A stretch of DNA of 64,000 nt from CATQHW01 sp965243545. Lineage in GTDB: Bacteria > Spirochaetota > Spirochaetia > SZUA-6 > Bin103. Below the pieces are notes generated by a model. The model did no database searches. It worked only from the letters and a program-made list of their open reading frames with translations, and was not told the DNA's origin. The stretch is taken from NCBI GenBank assembly GCA_965243545.1, contig OZ251573.1, positions 1,302,001 to 1,366,000 of the forward strand, given 5' to 3'. Both the position numbers and the translations under genes were made by a program. Within the stretch, counting starts at the first letter, position 1. Every line of letters begins with the position of its first letter. Below are positions 42,826 to 51,576 of this stretch, in pieces.

Positions 42826-44861
42826 AGCGGACGGACGATGGCCCGTATCGGTCCATCTTGCCGAATCCGGCGCGAGCGATAACCGCCTTACCGTGGTTGC
42901 CGCCGGCGATCATGGTTGCGCTGTTCGCGGTGGGCATCGCCGTCGTCGACGGCTATGGCAGGTCGACGGACGAGCCCCAGCAGCGCGCCATCGCGCAGAA
43001 GAACATCGACTACGTGCTGGGAACCGGCGACCTGCCAACCCACCTCTCTGACCGCTACTACGGCGTCACGTTCGAGGTGGCGCTGCTCCTGGTCGAGCGC
43101 CTGCTCGGACTCACCGACAGCCGCGCCATCTACCTGAACCGCCACCTGCTCACCCATCTGTTCTTCCTCGCCGGCGGGTGGTTCTGCTACCTGCTGGCTG
43201 GGCGCCTGTTCGGCGACCGCCGGCTGGCGCTGTTCGCCCTGCTGCTGTTCCTGCTCCATCCCCGCCTCTACGCCCATTCCTTCTTCAACAGCAAGGACCT
43301 CCCCTTCCTGGCCATGTTCATGATTGCGCTCTATCTGGCGCAGCACGCCTTCCGCCGCGACACGGTGGCCGCGTTCGCGCTGTGCGGCGTGGGCGCGGGG
43401 GTGCTGCTCAACCTGCGCATCATGGGGGCGGTGCTGTTCGCTGCAGTCGCCGGGCTGCGGGCGCTGGACCTGTTGCTGGCGCGCGACCGGGCGGCCCGCC
43501 GGCGGACGCTGGTCACTACGGCAGCCTTCGTGCTGGCCGCCGCGGGAACGCTGTATGCGCTCTCGCCCTATCTGTGGCGCGATCCGCTTGCGGTCATCGA
43601 CGCATTCACCGGGCTCGCCTGGCATCCGACCATCGCCTCCGAGCTCTTTCAGGGCCGATGGGTACAATGGCCGCGGATTCCGCAGCACTACCTTCCCACC
43701 TACGTGGCGATCACCACGCCGCCGGCCACGCTCCTGCTCTGCCTCATCGGCGCCGGGGCCGCGCTCGGGCGCGGCGTCGCACGGCCCGGCAGCCTGATAC
43801 GCAACACCCGGCTGCGGTTCGAGTGGCTGCTGCTGGCGTGCCTGGCGCTGCCGATCGCGGCACTCATTACGCTCAACTCCAACATCTACGACGGCTGGCG
43901 GCAGATGTACTTTCTCTACGCACCGCTGTGCCTGCTGGCGGTCTGCGGCCTGCGCGCGCTGCTCGCCGCCGGGCGCCGGCTGCGGCCGGTAGCGGCCGGC
44001 GCCCGGCTGCGGCGCGGGCTCTCCGCCCTGGCGGCTGCGGCGCTGGTCGCCACGGCAGCCGACATGGTGCGCCTGCACCCGAATCAGGAGGGGTACTTCA
44101 ACTTCCTGGTCGATCGGCGGACCCCGGAGCACGTAAGGAACCACTACGATCTGCTGTATTGGAACACCGAGTACCGGCAACCGCTGGAGTATCTGCTCGC
44201 ACGCTATCCCGATTCGACTCTCTACGTGGATGGCTTGAACATTTGGGCCATGTTTCATAATCGGGCCCTCCTCCCGGCCGCGGCGCGGCGCCGAATACTG
44301 TTCACGCGCCACCCCAGAGACGAAGCTCCCGGACAAGCGGCCGGCTTCTACGTCGACAGGTTTGCGAGCAGCATGACGTTCGGACCGGTCGTATACACGC
44401 TCCGCGTCTACCGCAGCACCGTGCTGGAAGTCATCGCCTTGGACCTGTCGCTGGTGGAGCCGGCGGTCGCCGACCGGTACCGCGCCGCCTACCGCGCCGC
44501 GGTTGCCGGCGAGCCGCTGGTGCGGACGGAATCCGGGTTCGACCTGTACCTCGAAGGCGGCACGCTCACCTATGCCAAGGAGTCGTGCCGCCCGGAAGAT
44601 ACCAGGCCTGGGTTCGTGCTGCGCGCCGTTCCCGTCGAGAGGGAGTACGAGGTAAATCTGCACTTCCGCTTCAGCCGCTACGGCGTGCGCGTCGACGGCC
44701 ACTGCCTGATCCGGCGGCCGTTGCCCGACCGCCCGTTCCAAACGCTGAAGGTCGGACGCGGCGAACGCGGCGATGAACCCAGCGTCGTTATCGACCTGGA
44801 AGGCGCGGCGACCGCTGGCTCGGCTACAGGCCGGTCCCCTCCGGCAGATCGCCTTCGATGA
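42822..44861 (+). CDS. GT-C membrane glycosyltransferase, third tandem copy
   Basis: The 679-residue paralog starts at GTG 42822, overlapping the second copy by four bases. Its acidic loop is GRSTDEPQQRAIAQKNIDYV, close to that of copy 1. HLLTHLFFLAGGWFCYLL, SFFNSKDLPFLAMFMIAL, ALSPYLWRDPLAVIDAFTGL and the soluble domain ILFTRHPRDEAPGQA are conserved. Its final residues overlap the convergent VOC gene by 38 bases (44824-44861). The three genes form one transcription unit, with no dedicated polyprenyl-phosphate sugar synthase within the window, so donor supply is encoded elsewhere. Confidence 0.8.
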   Translation: MKRTDDGPYRSILPNPARAITALPWLPPAIMVALFAVGIAVVDGYGRSTDEPQQRAIAQKNIDYVLGTGDLPTHLSDRYYGVTFEVALLLVERLLGLTDSRAIYLNRHLLTHLFFLAGGWFCYLLAGRLFGDRRLALFALLLFLLHPRLYAHSFFNSKDLPFLAMFMIALYLAQHAFRRDTVAAFALCGVGAGVLLNLRIMGAVLFAAVAGLRALDLLLARDRAARRRTLVTTAAFVLAAAGTLYALSPYLWRDPLAVIDAFTGLAWHPTIASELFQGRWVQWPRIPQHYLPTYVAITTPPATLLLCLIGAGAALGRGVARPGSLIRNTRLRFEWLLLACLALPIAALITLNSNIYDGWRQMYFLYAPLCLLAVCGLRALLAAGRRLRPVAAGARLRRGLSALAAAALVATAADMVRLHPNQEGYFNFLVDRRTPEHVRNHYDLLYWNTEYRQPLEYLLARYPDSTLYVDGLNIWAMFHNRALLPAAARRRILFTRHPRDEAPGQAAGFYVDRFASSMTFGPVVYTLRVYRSTVLEVIALDLSLVEPAVADRYRAAYRAAVAGEPLVRTESGFDLYLEGGTLTYAKESCRPEDTRPGFVLRAVPVEREYEVNLHFRFSRYGVRVDGHCLIRRPLPDRPFQTLKVGRGERGDEPSVVIDLEGAATAGSATGRSPPADRLR

Positions 44862-45216
44862 TCTCGATTCGCAGGTTGTCCGGCCCCTCGATGAAGGCGA
44901 CTCGCAACGGCCCGGTGGCCGCCGGCTCGGTGTGAAAGCGGGCGCCGCGGCGCTTGAGGTCGGCGATGGCGGCGTCGAAGTCGCCGGGCCGCAACGCGAA
45001 GTGATGGATCACCGCGTCATCGGGCGTAACGCCGGGGGTGGCCGGCGGCCGGTGATAGACGTTGACGTGGGCGCCGTGAAATCCCAGGCGGGTGATCCCG
45101 ACCCCGTTGAACTCCCCGGTCCACAGACGGCGCGCGTCGAACAGGCGCTCGAACCACGCGACCGTGGCGTCGAGGTCGGTGGTCTGCAGATGGACGTGAT
45201 CGAATGCATAGCTCAT
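44824..45216 (-). CDS. VOC (glyoxalase/bleomycin resistance) family protein
   Basis: The 130-residue protein has two beta-alpha-beta-beta-beta modules. The first starts MSYAFDHVHLQTTDLDATVA with metal-ligand His in HVHL, followed by WFERLFDARRLWTGEF. The second begins VIHHFALRPGDFDAAIADLK with a His ligand and closes with FIEGPDNLRIEIIEGD, supplying the Glu ligand. This fits a single-chain VOC metalloenzyme that acts on vicinal oxygen compounds; the substrate is unknown. It lies just downstream of, and could be co-transcribed with, the metallo-beta-lactamase-fold gene, and overlaps the end of the third glycosyltransferase gene. Confidence 0.85.
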   Translation of the reverse strand: MSYAFDHVHLQTTDLDATVAWFERLFDARRLWTGEFNGVGITRLGFHGAHVNVYHRPPATPGVTPDDAVIHHFALRPGDFDAAIADLKRRGARFHTEPAATGPLRVAFIEGPDNLRIEIIEGDLPEGTGL

Positions 45217-45219
45217 GCG

Positions 45220-45876
45220 TCACGGTACCACGCCCGGCGTCACCGTAATCCGTGACGGGCCTTGAATGCCGGCCATCGCTCCTTCAGGTCGAAGAACGCA
45301 TCGAAGTCCGCGAAACGGATTGGTGCGGCGCTCCATGCCGATCGTCGACGCCGGCCGGCAGCCGTAGTCGTGTCCCGGCCAGACGGTCACGTCGTCGCCG
45401 GCGGCGTGGAGCAGCCGCTGCAGGCTCTCCCACTCCGTGCGCGCCGCCGCGCGGCCGGCGGTGCCGCCCACCTTGCCCACGAACAGCAGGTCGCCGGTGA
45501 GCGCGAACCGTTCGTCCGCCTCGATCAGCGCCAAGTGGTCGTCCGCATGGCCCGGCGTGTGCAGCGCGCGCAGGCGGAGCGATCCGATCTCCAGCACGTC
45601 CCCGTCGCCCAGCCGGTGGCCGGCGGCGCCGCCGAAGGCGGCGAGCGGCGCGCCGGTGAGGCCGCGCGCCCGTTCATTGCCGTTGGTGTGGTCGGCGTGC
45701 CCGTGCGTGTTGACCACGTAGCTCACCGTCAGGCCCTGCGCGGTCGCCCGCTCGACCACCGCCGCCGGGTCGAACGACGGGTCGACGATCGCCGCCGCCC
45801 CCGCGTCCCGGTCGCCGACCAAGTAGGCGAAGTTCCGGTCGCCGCCGGTCCGTATCTGTTCCAGAATCAATCGCAT
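45220..45876 (-). CDS. Metallo-beta-lactamase-fold hydrolase (glyoxalase II-like) with a C-terminal frameshift
   Basis: The product is intact for about 188 residues: YLVGDRDAGAAAIVDPSF, the metal motif VVNTHGHADHTNGN (about residue 56-69), LHTPGHADDHLALI (His), FALTGDLLFVGKVGGT (Asp) and VWPGHDYGCRPASTIG (His). After ERRTNPF (45313-45327) the reading frame gives an unfamiliar tail ending at 45220. Dropping one T from the TTT at 45313-45315 on this strand yields NPFADFDAFFDLKERWPAFK and a stop at 45240, which matches the normal family C-terminus. This is a probable one-base insertion or a sequencing error; the active site is unaffected. The family hydrolyses thioesters such as S-lactoylglutathione or oxidises persulfides. 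Confidence 0.8.
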   Translation of the reverse strand: MRLILEQIRTGGDRNFAYLVGDRDAGAAAIVDPSFDPAAVVERATAQGLTVSYVVNTHGHADHTNGNERARGLTGAPLAAFGGAAGHRLGDGDVLEIGSLRLRALHTPGHADDHLALIEADERFALTGDLLFVGKVGGTAGRAAARTEWESLQRLLHAAGDDVTVWPGHDYGCRPASTIGMERRTNPFRGLRCVLRPEGAMAGIQGPSRITVTPGVVP

Positions 45877-45952
45877 CGCCGTCCCTCGTGCGATTATGGC
45901 ACACTGTGGCGGCGGCCGGCGCCCGGACGATGCGGCCGCGCAGGAGGCGCAC

Positions 45953-46990
45953 ATGGTGAAGGCAGGGATCGTCGGACTGGGCGGTATCTCCCGATCCCAC
46001 CTGCAGGCGATCGCCACGCTCGACGACGTCGAGGTGGTGGCCGTGGCGGACCTGCTGGACGAGCCGCGCGCCCGTACCATGCGGGAGTACGGCGTAGCCC
46101 GGGGCTACGCATCGCACACCGAGCTGCTGGCCGACGGCGAGATCGAGGCGGTCGCCATCACGCTAGGGCACCAGCTCCACCACCGGCTCACGGTCGACGC
46201 CTGCCGGGCCGGCAAGCACGTGATGGTGGAGAAGCCGATGGCGCTCGACCTGCGGCAGTGCGACGAGATGATCGCCGCCGCCGAGGAGGCCGGCGTGAAG
46301 CTGATGGTCGGCCTGACCCAGCACTTCGGCGGTCCGGCCATGAAGGCCAAGGAGATCCTCGACTCCGGCGAGATCGGGCCGCTGGTGACCGCGGTCAGCT
46401 ACATGTGCAAGCACTGGAACTACGCCGGCCGGCGGCCGCAGTACCGCAGCCGCTTTCACGGCGGCGGCATGTGGATGACCAACGGCGTCCACGTCGTCGA
46501 TCGGCTCACCTGGATGATGGCGTCGCAGGCGGTGTCGGTGTCGGCGGCGATCGGGACCCGCGCTCACTACCAGGCGGCCGACGACACCTCCACCGTCTTC
46601 ATTCGTTACAAGAACGGCGCGGCCGGCATCGCCATAGCCGTGGCCTACGCTGACGGGGCGCCTCTGCACGACTGCGTCATGTACGGCACGCGCGGATCGC
46701 TCCGTTTCTCCGCCGACTCGGTGCAGATCGGCAAGGACAACGAGTGGACGGACGTGCCGTTCACCGTGCCGGCGGCCGCCATGACCGAGCAGTGGCGGGC
46801 GTTCGTAGAGGCCATCCGGCTCGACGTCGAGCCGCCCGCGCACGGCCAGTGGGCGCGGCACGTCATGGAGATCCTGTTCGCGGCCGAGGAGTCCGCCCTG
46901 ACCGGGCGCGAGGTCCCGCTGTCCGCCGGACCGGCGTGGGAGACGCAACGCGCCGGCGTTCCGGTCGCCATCCGCCATGGCTGGATCTGA
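45953..46990 (+). CDS. Gfo/Idh/MocA family oxidoreductase
   Basis: The 345-residue protein has an N-terminal NAD(P)-binding domain, VKAGIVGLGGISRSHLQAIA (about residues 2-21), the catalytic lysine motif VMVEKPMALDL (about 90), and a C-terminal substrate domain with RSRFHGGGMWMTNGVHVVD (about 164) whose His and Asp are typical catalytic residues. ATG 45953 follows AGGAGG by about five bases. Its end overlaps the following flavoprotein gene by 14 bases, so the two are coupled. It most likely oxidises a sugar, inositol or sugar acid. It is unrelated in detail to the Gfo/Idh protein at 11117-12232. Confidence 0.88.
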   Translation: MVKAGIVGLGGISRSHLQAIATLDDVEVVAVADLLDEPRARTMREYGVARGYASHTELLADGEIEAVAITLGHQLHHRLTVDACRAGKHVMVEKPMALDLRQCDEMIAAAEEAGVKLMVGLTQHFGGPAMKAKEILDSGEIGPLVTAVSYMCKHWNYAGRRPQYRSRFHGGGMWMTNGVHVVDRLTWMMASQAVSVSAAIGTRAHYQAADDTSTVFIRYKNGAAGIAIAVAYADGAPLHDCVMYGTRGSLRFSADSVQIGKDNEWTDVPFTVPAAAMTEQWRAFVEAIRLDVEPPAHGQWARHVMEILFAAEESALTGREVPLSAGPAWETQRAGVPVAIRHGWI

Positions 46991-48389
46991 GGACGCCGCG
47001 CCCGTGACCACCTACGACGCCATCGTCATCGGCGCCGGTCAGGCCGGCCCCAGCCTGGCGGCGGCGCTGGCCGGGGCCGGCATGCGCACCGCGATCGTCG
47101 AGCGCCACCGCTTCGGCGGCACCTGCGTCAACGTCGGCTGCATCCCCACCAAGGCGCTGGTGGCCAGCGCCCGCGCTGCGCACGTGGCGCGCCGCGCCGC
47201 CGACTTCGGCGTGATCGTCGACGGCGGCGTACGGGTCGACATGGCGCGCGTCAAGGCGCGCAAGGACGCGATCGCCCGCAAGTCGGAACAGGGCGTGGAG
47301 CGGTGGCTCCGGTCGCTGCCCAACTGCACGGTCTACCACCGGCACGCCCGTTTCGAGTCCGCGCACCGCATCCGCGCCGGCGGAGACCTGCTTGCGGCCG
47401 AACGCATCTTCATCGACGTGGGAGCGCGCGCGTTCGCGCCGCCGCTGCCGGGACTCGACCGGATCGACTACCTCACCAACTCGACCATCCTCGACCTGGA
47501 CGTCCTGCCGGAGCACCTGCTCATCGTCGGCGGCGGCTATATCGGCCTGGAGTTCGCGCAGATGTACCGGCGCTTCGGCAGCCGGGTCACGCTGATCGAG
47601 ACCGGCGACCGGCTGATCAAGCGGGAGTCGCCGGACGTCTCCGCGGCGGTGGCCGGCATTCTGGAAGGCGAAGGCGTCGAGGTGCGCCTCAACGCCCGCT
47701 GCATCGGCGTGGGCGGGCGGACCGGCGCGGTTACGGTGAGCCTGGACTGCGGCCGCGGCACGCCGGAGGTGACCGGATCGCACCTGCTGCTGGCCGCCGG
47801 CCGCCGCCCCAACACCGACGACCTCGGCCTGCAGGCCGCCGGCATCGCGGTCGACCGCCGCGGACTGATCCCCGTCGACGACCGGCTGCGCACCGCCGCG
47901 CCGGGAGTGTGGGCGCTCGGCGAATGCAACGGCCGCGGCGCCTTCACGCACACCGCCTACAACGACTACGAGATCGTCGCCGCCAACGTCCTGCACGGCG
48001 AGCGGCGCAGCGTCGCGGACCGCATCGAATGCTACGCGCTCTACGTCGACCCGCCGCTCGGACGCGCCGGCATGACCGAGCGGCAGGTTCGGGAGTCGGG
48101 CCGGCCGGCGCTGATCGCCACGCGGCCGATGACCCGCGTCGGCCGCGCCGTGGAAAAGGGCGAGACGCAGGGCTTCATGAAGGTGCTGGTCGACCGCGAG
48201 TCCGGGCGCATCCTGGGCGCCGCCATCCTGGGCACGGGAGGCGACGAGGTGATCCACGCGATCCTGGACGTCATGTACGCCAAGGCGCCGTATTCGGTGC
48301 TGCAGCGCGCGGTCCATATCCACCCCACCGTCGCGGAGCTGATCCCGACGATGCTGGCCGACCTCAAGCCGTTGGAGACTGACCCATAG
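46977..48389 (+). CDS. FAD-dependent pyridine nucleotide-disulfide oxidoreductase (mercuric reductase-like)
   Basis: The 470-residue flavoprotein has the FAD loop VIGAGQAGPSLAAALAGAG (about residues 17-35), the redox-active disulfide GGTCVNVGCIPTKA (about 47-60), the NAD(P) loop LIVGGGYIGLEFAQMY (about 182-197) and the C-terminal His-Pro motif HIHPTVAELIPTML (about 445-458). No mercuric N-terminal metal-binding domain or C-terminal vicinal cysteines are present, so mercury reduction is unlikely. It could be a dihydrolipoamide-dehydrogenase-like or other thiol reductase. The ATG at 46977 overlaps the Gfo/Idh gene by 14 bases, and its end overlaps the convergent nucleoside hydrolase gene by 26 bases. 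Confidence 0.85.
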   Translation: MAGSEDAAPVTTYDAIVIGAGQAGPSLAAALAGAGMRTAIVERHRFGGTCVNVGCIPTKALVASARAAHVARRAADFGVIVDGGVRVDMARVKARKDAIARKSEQGVERWLRSLPNCTVYHRHARFESAHRIRAGGDLLAAERIFIDVGARAFAPPLPGLDRIDYLTNSTILDLDVLPEHLLIVGGGYIGLEFAQMYRRFGSRVTLIETGDRLIKRESPDVSAAVAGILEGEGVEVRLNARCIGVGGRTGAVTVSLDCGRGTPEVTGSHLLLAAGRRPNTDDLGLQAAGIAVDRRGLIPVDDRLRTAAPGVWALGECNGRGAFTHTAYNDYEIVAANVLHGERRSVADRIECYALYVDPPLGRAGMTERQVRESGRPALIATRPMTRVGRAVEKGETQGFMKVLVDRESGRILGAAILGTGGDEVIHAILDVMYAKAPYSVLQRAVHIHPTVAELIPTMLADLKPLETDP

Positions 48390-49311
48390 CCTGAGCCGGC
48401 GCGCCGGCGCCGAGCGACTCCAGCACGATCCGCAGAGCGCGCTCCGCGTCGATCCGGTACCCCACGCGCGCGTTGGCCGGATCGGCGCGCAGGCCGCGGC
48501 GCTGGTCGACCACGGTCATGCCGCGCGTCAGCGCGCCGTCGAGCTCCACGCGCACCGCGCGCGGCGCGGATTCGATCAGCTGCGGATGGGTCACCGCCAG
48601 CACCGCGCACGGATCGTGCAGCGCCGCCTCCCGGAACCCGGTGAGCCGTTCCAGCCGGCCGTGCAGGTCGTCGAAAATCTCCGCGGCGAACTGCGCCACC
48701 GGCGACGCCGCGGCCCGCAGCCGCGCCACCGTCCGGTCGGTCGTGATGACCTGATGGGTGAGGTTGAGGCCGCACATCGTGACGCTGGCGGCCGACCGAA
48801 ACACCCGGTCGGCCGCCTCCGGATCGGCGTACGCGTTGAACTCGGCGGCCGGCGTCACGTTGCCGACGTCCGTGCTGCCGCCCATCAGCGCGATCCCGGC
48901 GATCCGCCGCACCCAGCCCGGATCGCGCTCGATCGCCAGCGCCACGTTGGTGAGCGGCCCCAGCGCCACCACCCACACGTCCGGCGCCGCAGCGTCGAGC
49001 AGGAAGCCGACCGCGTCGTCACCGGCCGCGGTCCGGTCGTGCGCCATGCGGGTCACGTCTCCCAGGCCCGATTCGCCGTGGACGTGCGGCGCGTGCCGCG
49101 GCTCGCCGGCCAGCGGCCGCGCCGCGCCGGCGTAGACCGGCGTATCCACGCCGAGCACCGCGGTGATCAGCAGCGCGTTGGCGGTCGTGGCCGCCAGCGG
49201 GACGTTGCCGCTCACGGTGGTGATGCCGGCCACCTGCGCGTGCCGATGCGCCAGCGCCAGCGCGATCGCGTCGTCGTGGCCGGGGTCGCAGTCGATGATC
49301 ATGCGCCGCAT
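48364..49311 (-). CDS. Nucleoside hydrolase (inosine-uridine preferring type)
   Basis: The 315-residue enzyme carries the calcium-binding N-terminal signature RRMIIDCDPGHDDAIALALA (D-x-D-P-G-x-D-D, about residues 2-21). VVALGPLTNVALAI and IALMGGSTDVGNVTPAAEFN (about 141-160) are the usual internal motifs, and the C-terminal LHDPCAVLAVTHPQL supplies the last Asp ligand. It splits ribonucleosides into base and ribose, a salvage role in the cytoplasm. Start ATG 49311 follows GGAGGAGCC. It is 11 bases downstream of the amidohydrolase gene on the same strand, so the two form an operon. Confidence 0.9.
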   Translation of the reverse strand: MRRMIIDCDPGHDDAIALALAHRHAQVAGITTVSGNVPLAATTANALLITAVLGVDTPVYAGAARPLAGEPRHAPHVHGESGLGDVTRMAHDRTAAGDDAVGFLLDAAAPDVWVVALGPLTNVALAIERDPGWVRRIAGIALMGGSTDVGNVTPAAEFNAYADPEAADRVFRSAASVTMCGLNLTHQVITTDRTVARLRAAASPVAQFAAEIFDDLHGRLERLTGFREAALHDPCAVLAVTHPQLIESAPRAVRVELDGALTRGMTVVDQRRGLRADPANARVGYRIDAERALRIVLESLGAGAPAQAMGQSPTA

Positions 49312-49322
49312 GGCTCCTCCGT

Positions 49323-50174
49323 TCACGGGTCGAAGTCGAACAGCCGCCGGGCGTTGCCGCCCAGAATCGCGGCCCGTTCGGCGGCGGTGAGCCAATCGAA
49401 ACCCTCCCGCACCAGGCGCAGCTCGTCGGTCAGCGGCGGCCACCCGTGCTGGCCGCGCAGGTGTCCGGGAAACCCGGTGCCCCACAGACAGCGGTCGACG
49501 CCGAACGCGTCGACCGCCCGCGCGACCGCTCCGTGCAGGTCGCGGTACGGAAACGGCTCCGCCGAACGGCCGTGCACGTCGGAGATCGTCACGTAGACGT
49601 TGCCGTGCTCGGCCAGCCGCAGGACCGGCCGGTAGTCCCGCCAGCCGTCGGCGGCCATCTGCGGCTGCGGATACATCAGGTGGTCGATGATCCAGGTGAT
49701 GCCGGGATAGCGGCCGGCGGCGGCGGCGAGCTGGTGCGCGGCGCCCGCCCGGTTGTGCACCTTGACGATCCCCTCCCAATCCTCGATCTCCCGGAGCAGC
49801 GGCGCGGTGCGCGGCGCGGTGAGTATCTCGACGTACGGATAGTAGTCGGGATGGAAACGGAACCCCCGCATCGAATACCCGTCGATCCATTCCCGCACCA
49901 GCGGCACGCTGCGCGGATCGAGCGGATCGATCAGACCGATCGAACACAGACGCCCCGGCCGCGCGCCGGCGGCCTGCGCCACGTAGGTGTTGTCCCAGGT
50001 CGACCAGCTGGTCTGCACCAGCACCGCCGCGTCGACCCCGCAGTCGTCCATCTCGTCGAGCAGCATCTCCACCGGCGCCGCTTCATCGGGCACGGCCGTG
50101 AACGACGGCGCGGTCGGCCCGATCGGCGCGGCCGGCGGCATCTCCCACACGTGGACGTGGGTATCGACGATCAC
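49323..50174 (-). CDS. Amidohydrolase_2 family metal-dependent hydrolase
   Basis: The 283-residue TIM-barrel enzyme begins with VIVDTHVHVWEMP (HxH metal ligands), then shows MRGFRFHPDYYPYVEIL, IVKVHNRAG (His, about residue 143), GITWIIDHLMY (His, about 163) and CLWGTGFPG (the position of the usual Asp is Gly-Thr-Gly, so the final acidic ligand is not obvious). It is related to ACMSD and gamma-resorcylate decarboxylase-like proteins and may be a hydrolase or decarboxylase. GTG 50174 gives the standard N-terminus; earlier starts would overlap the divergent ATP-grasp gene. It forms an operon with the nucleoside hydrolase. Confidence 0.8.
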   Translation of the reverse strand: MIVDTHVHVWEMPPAAPIGPTAPSFTAVPDEAAPVEMLLDEMDDCGVDAAVLVQTSWSTWDNTYVAQAAGARPGRLCSIGLIDPLDPRSVPLVREWIDGYSMRGFRFHPDYYPYVEILTAPRTAPLLREIEDWEGIVKVHNRAGAAHQLAAAAGRYPGITWIIDHLMYPQPQMAADGWRDYRPVLRLAEHGNVYVTISDVHGRSAEPFPYRDLHGAVARAVDAFGVDRCLWGTGFPGHLRGQHGWPPLTDELRLVREGFDWLTAAERAAILGGNARRLFDFDP

Positions 50175-50204
50175 GGCCGGCGCCCCGCAAGCATTGGCGG
50201 TGAC

Positions 50205-50210
50205 TATGAT
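50205..50210 (+). promoter_or_regulatory. Possible -10 element before the ATP-grasp gene
   Basis: TATGAT stands out in an AT-rich patch 14 bases before the GTG at 50224. No convincing -35 box is 16-18 bases upstream. If used, the transcript would be almost leaderless. Confidence 0.3.
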
Positions 50211-50223
50211 ATGATTTGGCGGC

Positions 50224-51576
50224 GTGATCTTCAACGAGTGGCAGGAGCCGGACGGCCGCGTGCGCGACTGCTACGCCCCGATGGCCCAGGTCGTCGCCGG
50301 CATGGGTGGCGCTGAGCTGGCCCGGCGCTGGCAGCGCGGAGCGCGTCAGGCCGAGCTCGACGCGTTCACCTTCTACCTCGACCCCAAGCGGTTCCGGCCG
50401 ACGCCGGCCGACTGGATTCCGCGCGTGGTGCCGCGCGATCACTGGCAGACCATCGCCGCCGGCGTGGCGCAACGGCTCAAGGCGATCAACCGCTTCCTGC
50501 TCGACGCGTACACCGGCGGCCAGGATATCGTCCCCGACCAGGTGGTCTACACCTCGCAGTACTTCTACCCGGACGTGCAGGGGTTCCGGCCGGCGCGCGA
50601 TCTGTTCGTCCATATCTACGGCATCGACCTGGTCCACCTGGGCGGCGGCCGGTACGTGGTGCTGGAAGACAACCTGCGCATCCCGTCGGGCATCAGCTAT
50701 CAGCTCAAGTCGGTGGAGCTGGCCGCGCAGGTGGCGCCGGAGTTCGCGGCCGGATACGACGTAGCGCCGTACGACATCCGCGGCGCCTACCTGGAGATGT
50801 TCCGGTCGCTGTGCGGCTCGCCCTCCCCGGCCTGCGTGCTGCTCACTGACGGGCGGTACGGATCGGCGTTCTTCGAGCACCGCTACCTGTCCGATCTGCT
50901 CGGCATTCCGCTGGTGGAGGGCGCCGACCTGTACGTCGGCCACGACGGGCGCGTCTACGCGCGCACGCTCGACGGCGACTACGCCGTCGACCTGGTCTAC
51001 CGGCGGGTCGAGGACCTGGAGATGTTCGTGCCCGGGCTGCGCGAGGCGTATCTGGACCGCCGGGTGGTGCTGGTCAACGCCGTCGGCACCGGCGTCGGCG
51101 ACGACAAGCTGGTATTTACCTGGGCGCCGCGGATGATCGAGCGCTACCTCGGCGAGTCGCCGGTGCTGGAGCAGGCGCGCAGCTACAACCTCACCGACGC
51201 GCAGGACCGGCGTTACGTGCTGGAAAACCTGGATCGGCTGGTGATCAAGGCGCGTCAGGGGTACGGCGGCATCGGCGTCTTCGTCATGCCCGACCTGGGC
51301 GCCGCCTACAAGACCAGAGTGGCCCACCAGATCCTGGAGCATCCCGATGCGTTCATCGCTCAGGAGACGCTCGACTTTTCGCAGCACGTGGTCCTGAACG
51401 GGCGCACCGGCGCGCTTGAGCCGCGCCACGTCGACCTGCGGGTATTCGCCGTGCAGGGCGCCGACGGCGAGGTGACCGTATTTCCCGGCGGGCTGACCCG
51501 CGTGGCCGTCGAAGGCGGGCGCATCACCAACAACTCTTCGGGCGGATCGTGCAAACCGACGTGGGTCATCGCCTGA
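50224..51576 (+). CDS. Circularly permuted type 2 ATP-grasp protein
   Basis: The 450-residue protein matches the DUF404/DUF407 (CP_ATPgrasp_2) family. FTFYLDPKRFRPTPADWIPR (about residues 47-66) and YVVLEDNLRIPSGISYQLKS (about 144-163) lie in the N-terminal part, VLLTDGRYGSAFFEH in the middle, and RLVIKARQGYGGIGVFVMPD (about 339-358), then HVDLRVFAV and TRVAVEGGRITNNSSGGSCK form the nucleotide-binding and metal-binding C-terminal part. Such proteins are predicted amide-bond ligases. It starts at GTG 50224 and overlaps the transglutaminase gene by 28 bases, followed by the alpha-E gene, the well-known conserved neighbourhood. Confidence 0.9.
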   Translation: MIFNEWQEPDGRVRDCYAPMAQVVAGMGGAELARRWQRGARQAELDAFTFYLDPKRFRPTPADWIPRVVPRDHWQTIAAGVAQRLKAINRFLLDAYTGGQDIVPDQVVYTSQYFYPDVQGFRPARDLFVHIYGIDLVHLGGGRYVVLEDNLRIPSGISYQLKSVELAAQVAPEFAAGYDVAPYDIRGAYLEMFRSLCGSPSPACVLLTDGRYGSAFFEHRYLSDLLGIPLVEGADLYVGHDGRVYARTLDGDYAVDLVYRRVEDLEMFVPGLREAYLDRRVVLVNAVGTGVGDDKLVFTWAPRMIERYLGESPVLEQARSYNLTDAQDRRYVLENLDRLVIKARQGYGGIGVFVMPDLGAAYKTRVAHQILEHPDAFIAQETLDFSQHVVLNGRTGALEPRHVDLRVFAVQGADGEVTVFPGGLTRVAVEGGRITNNSSGGSCKPTWVIA

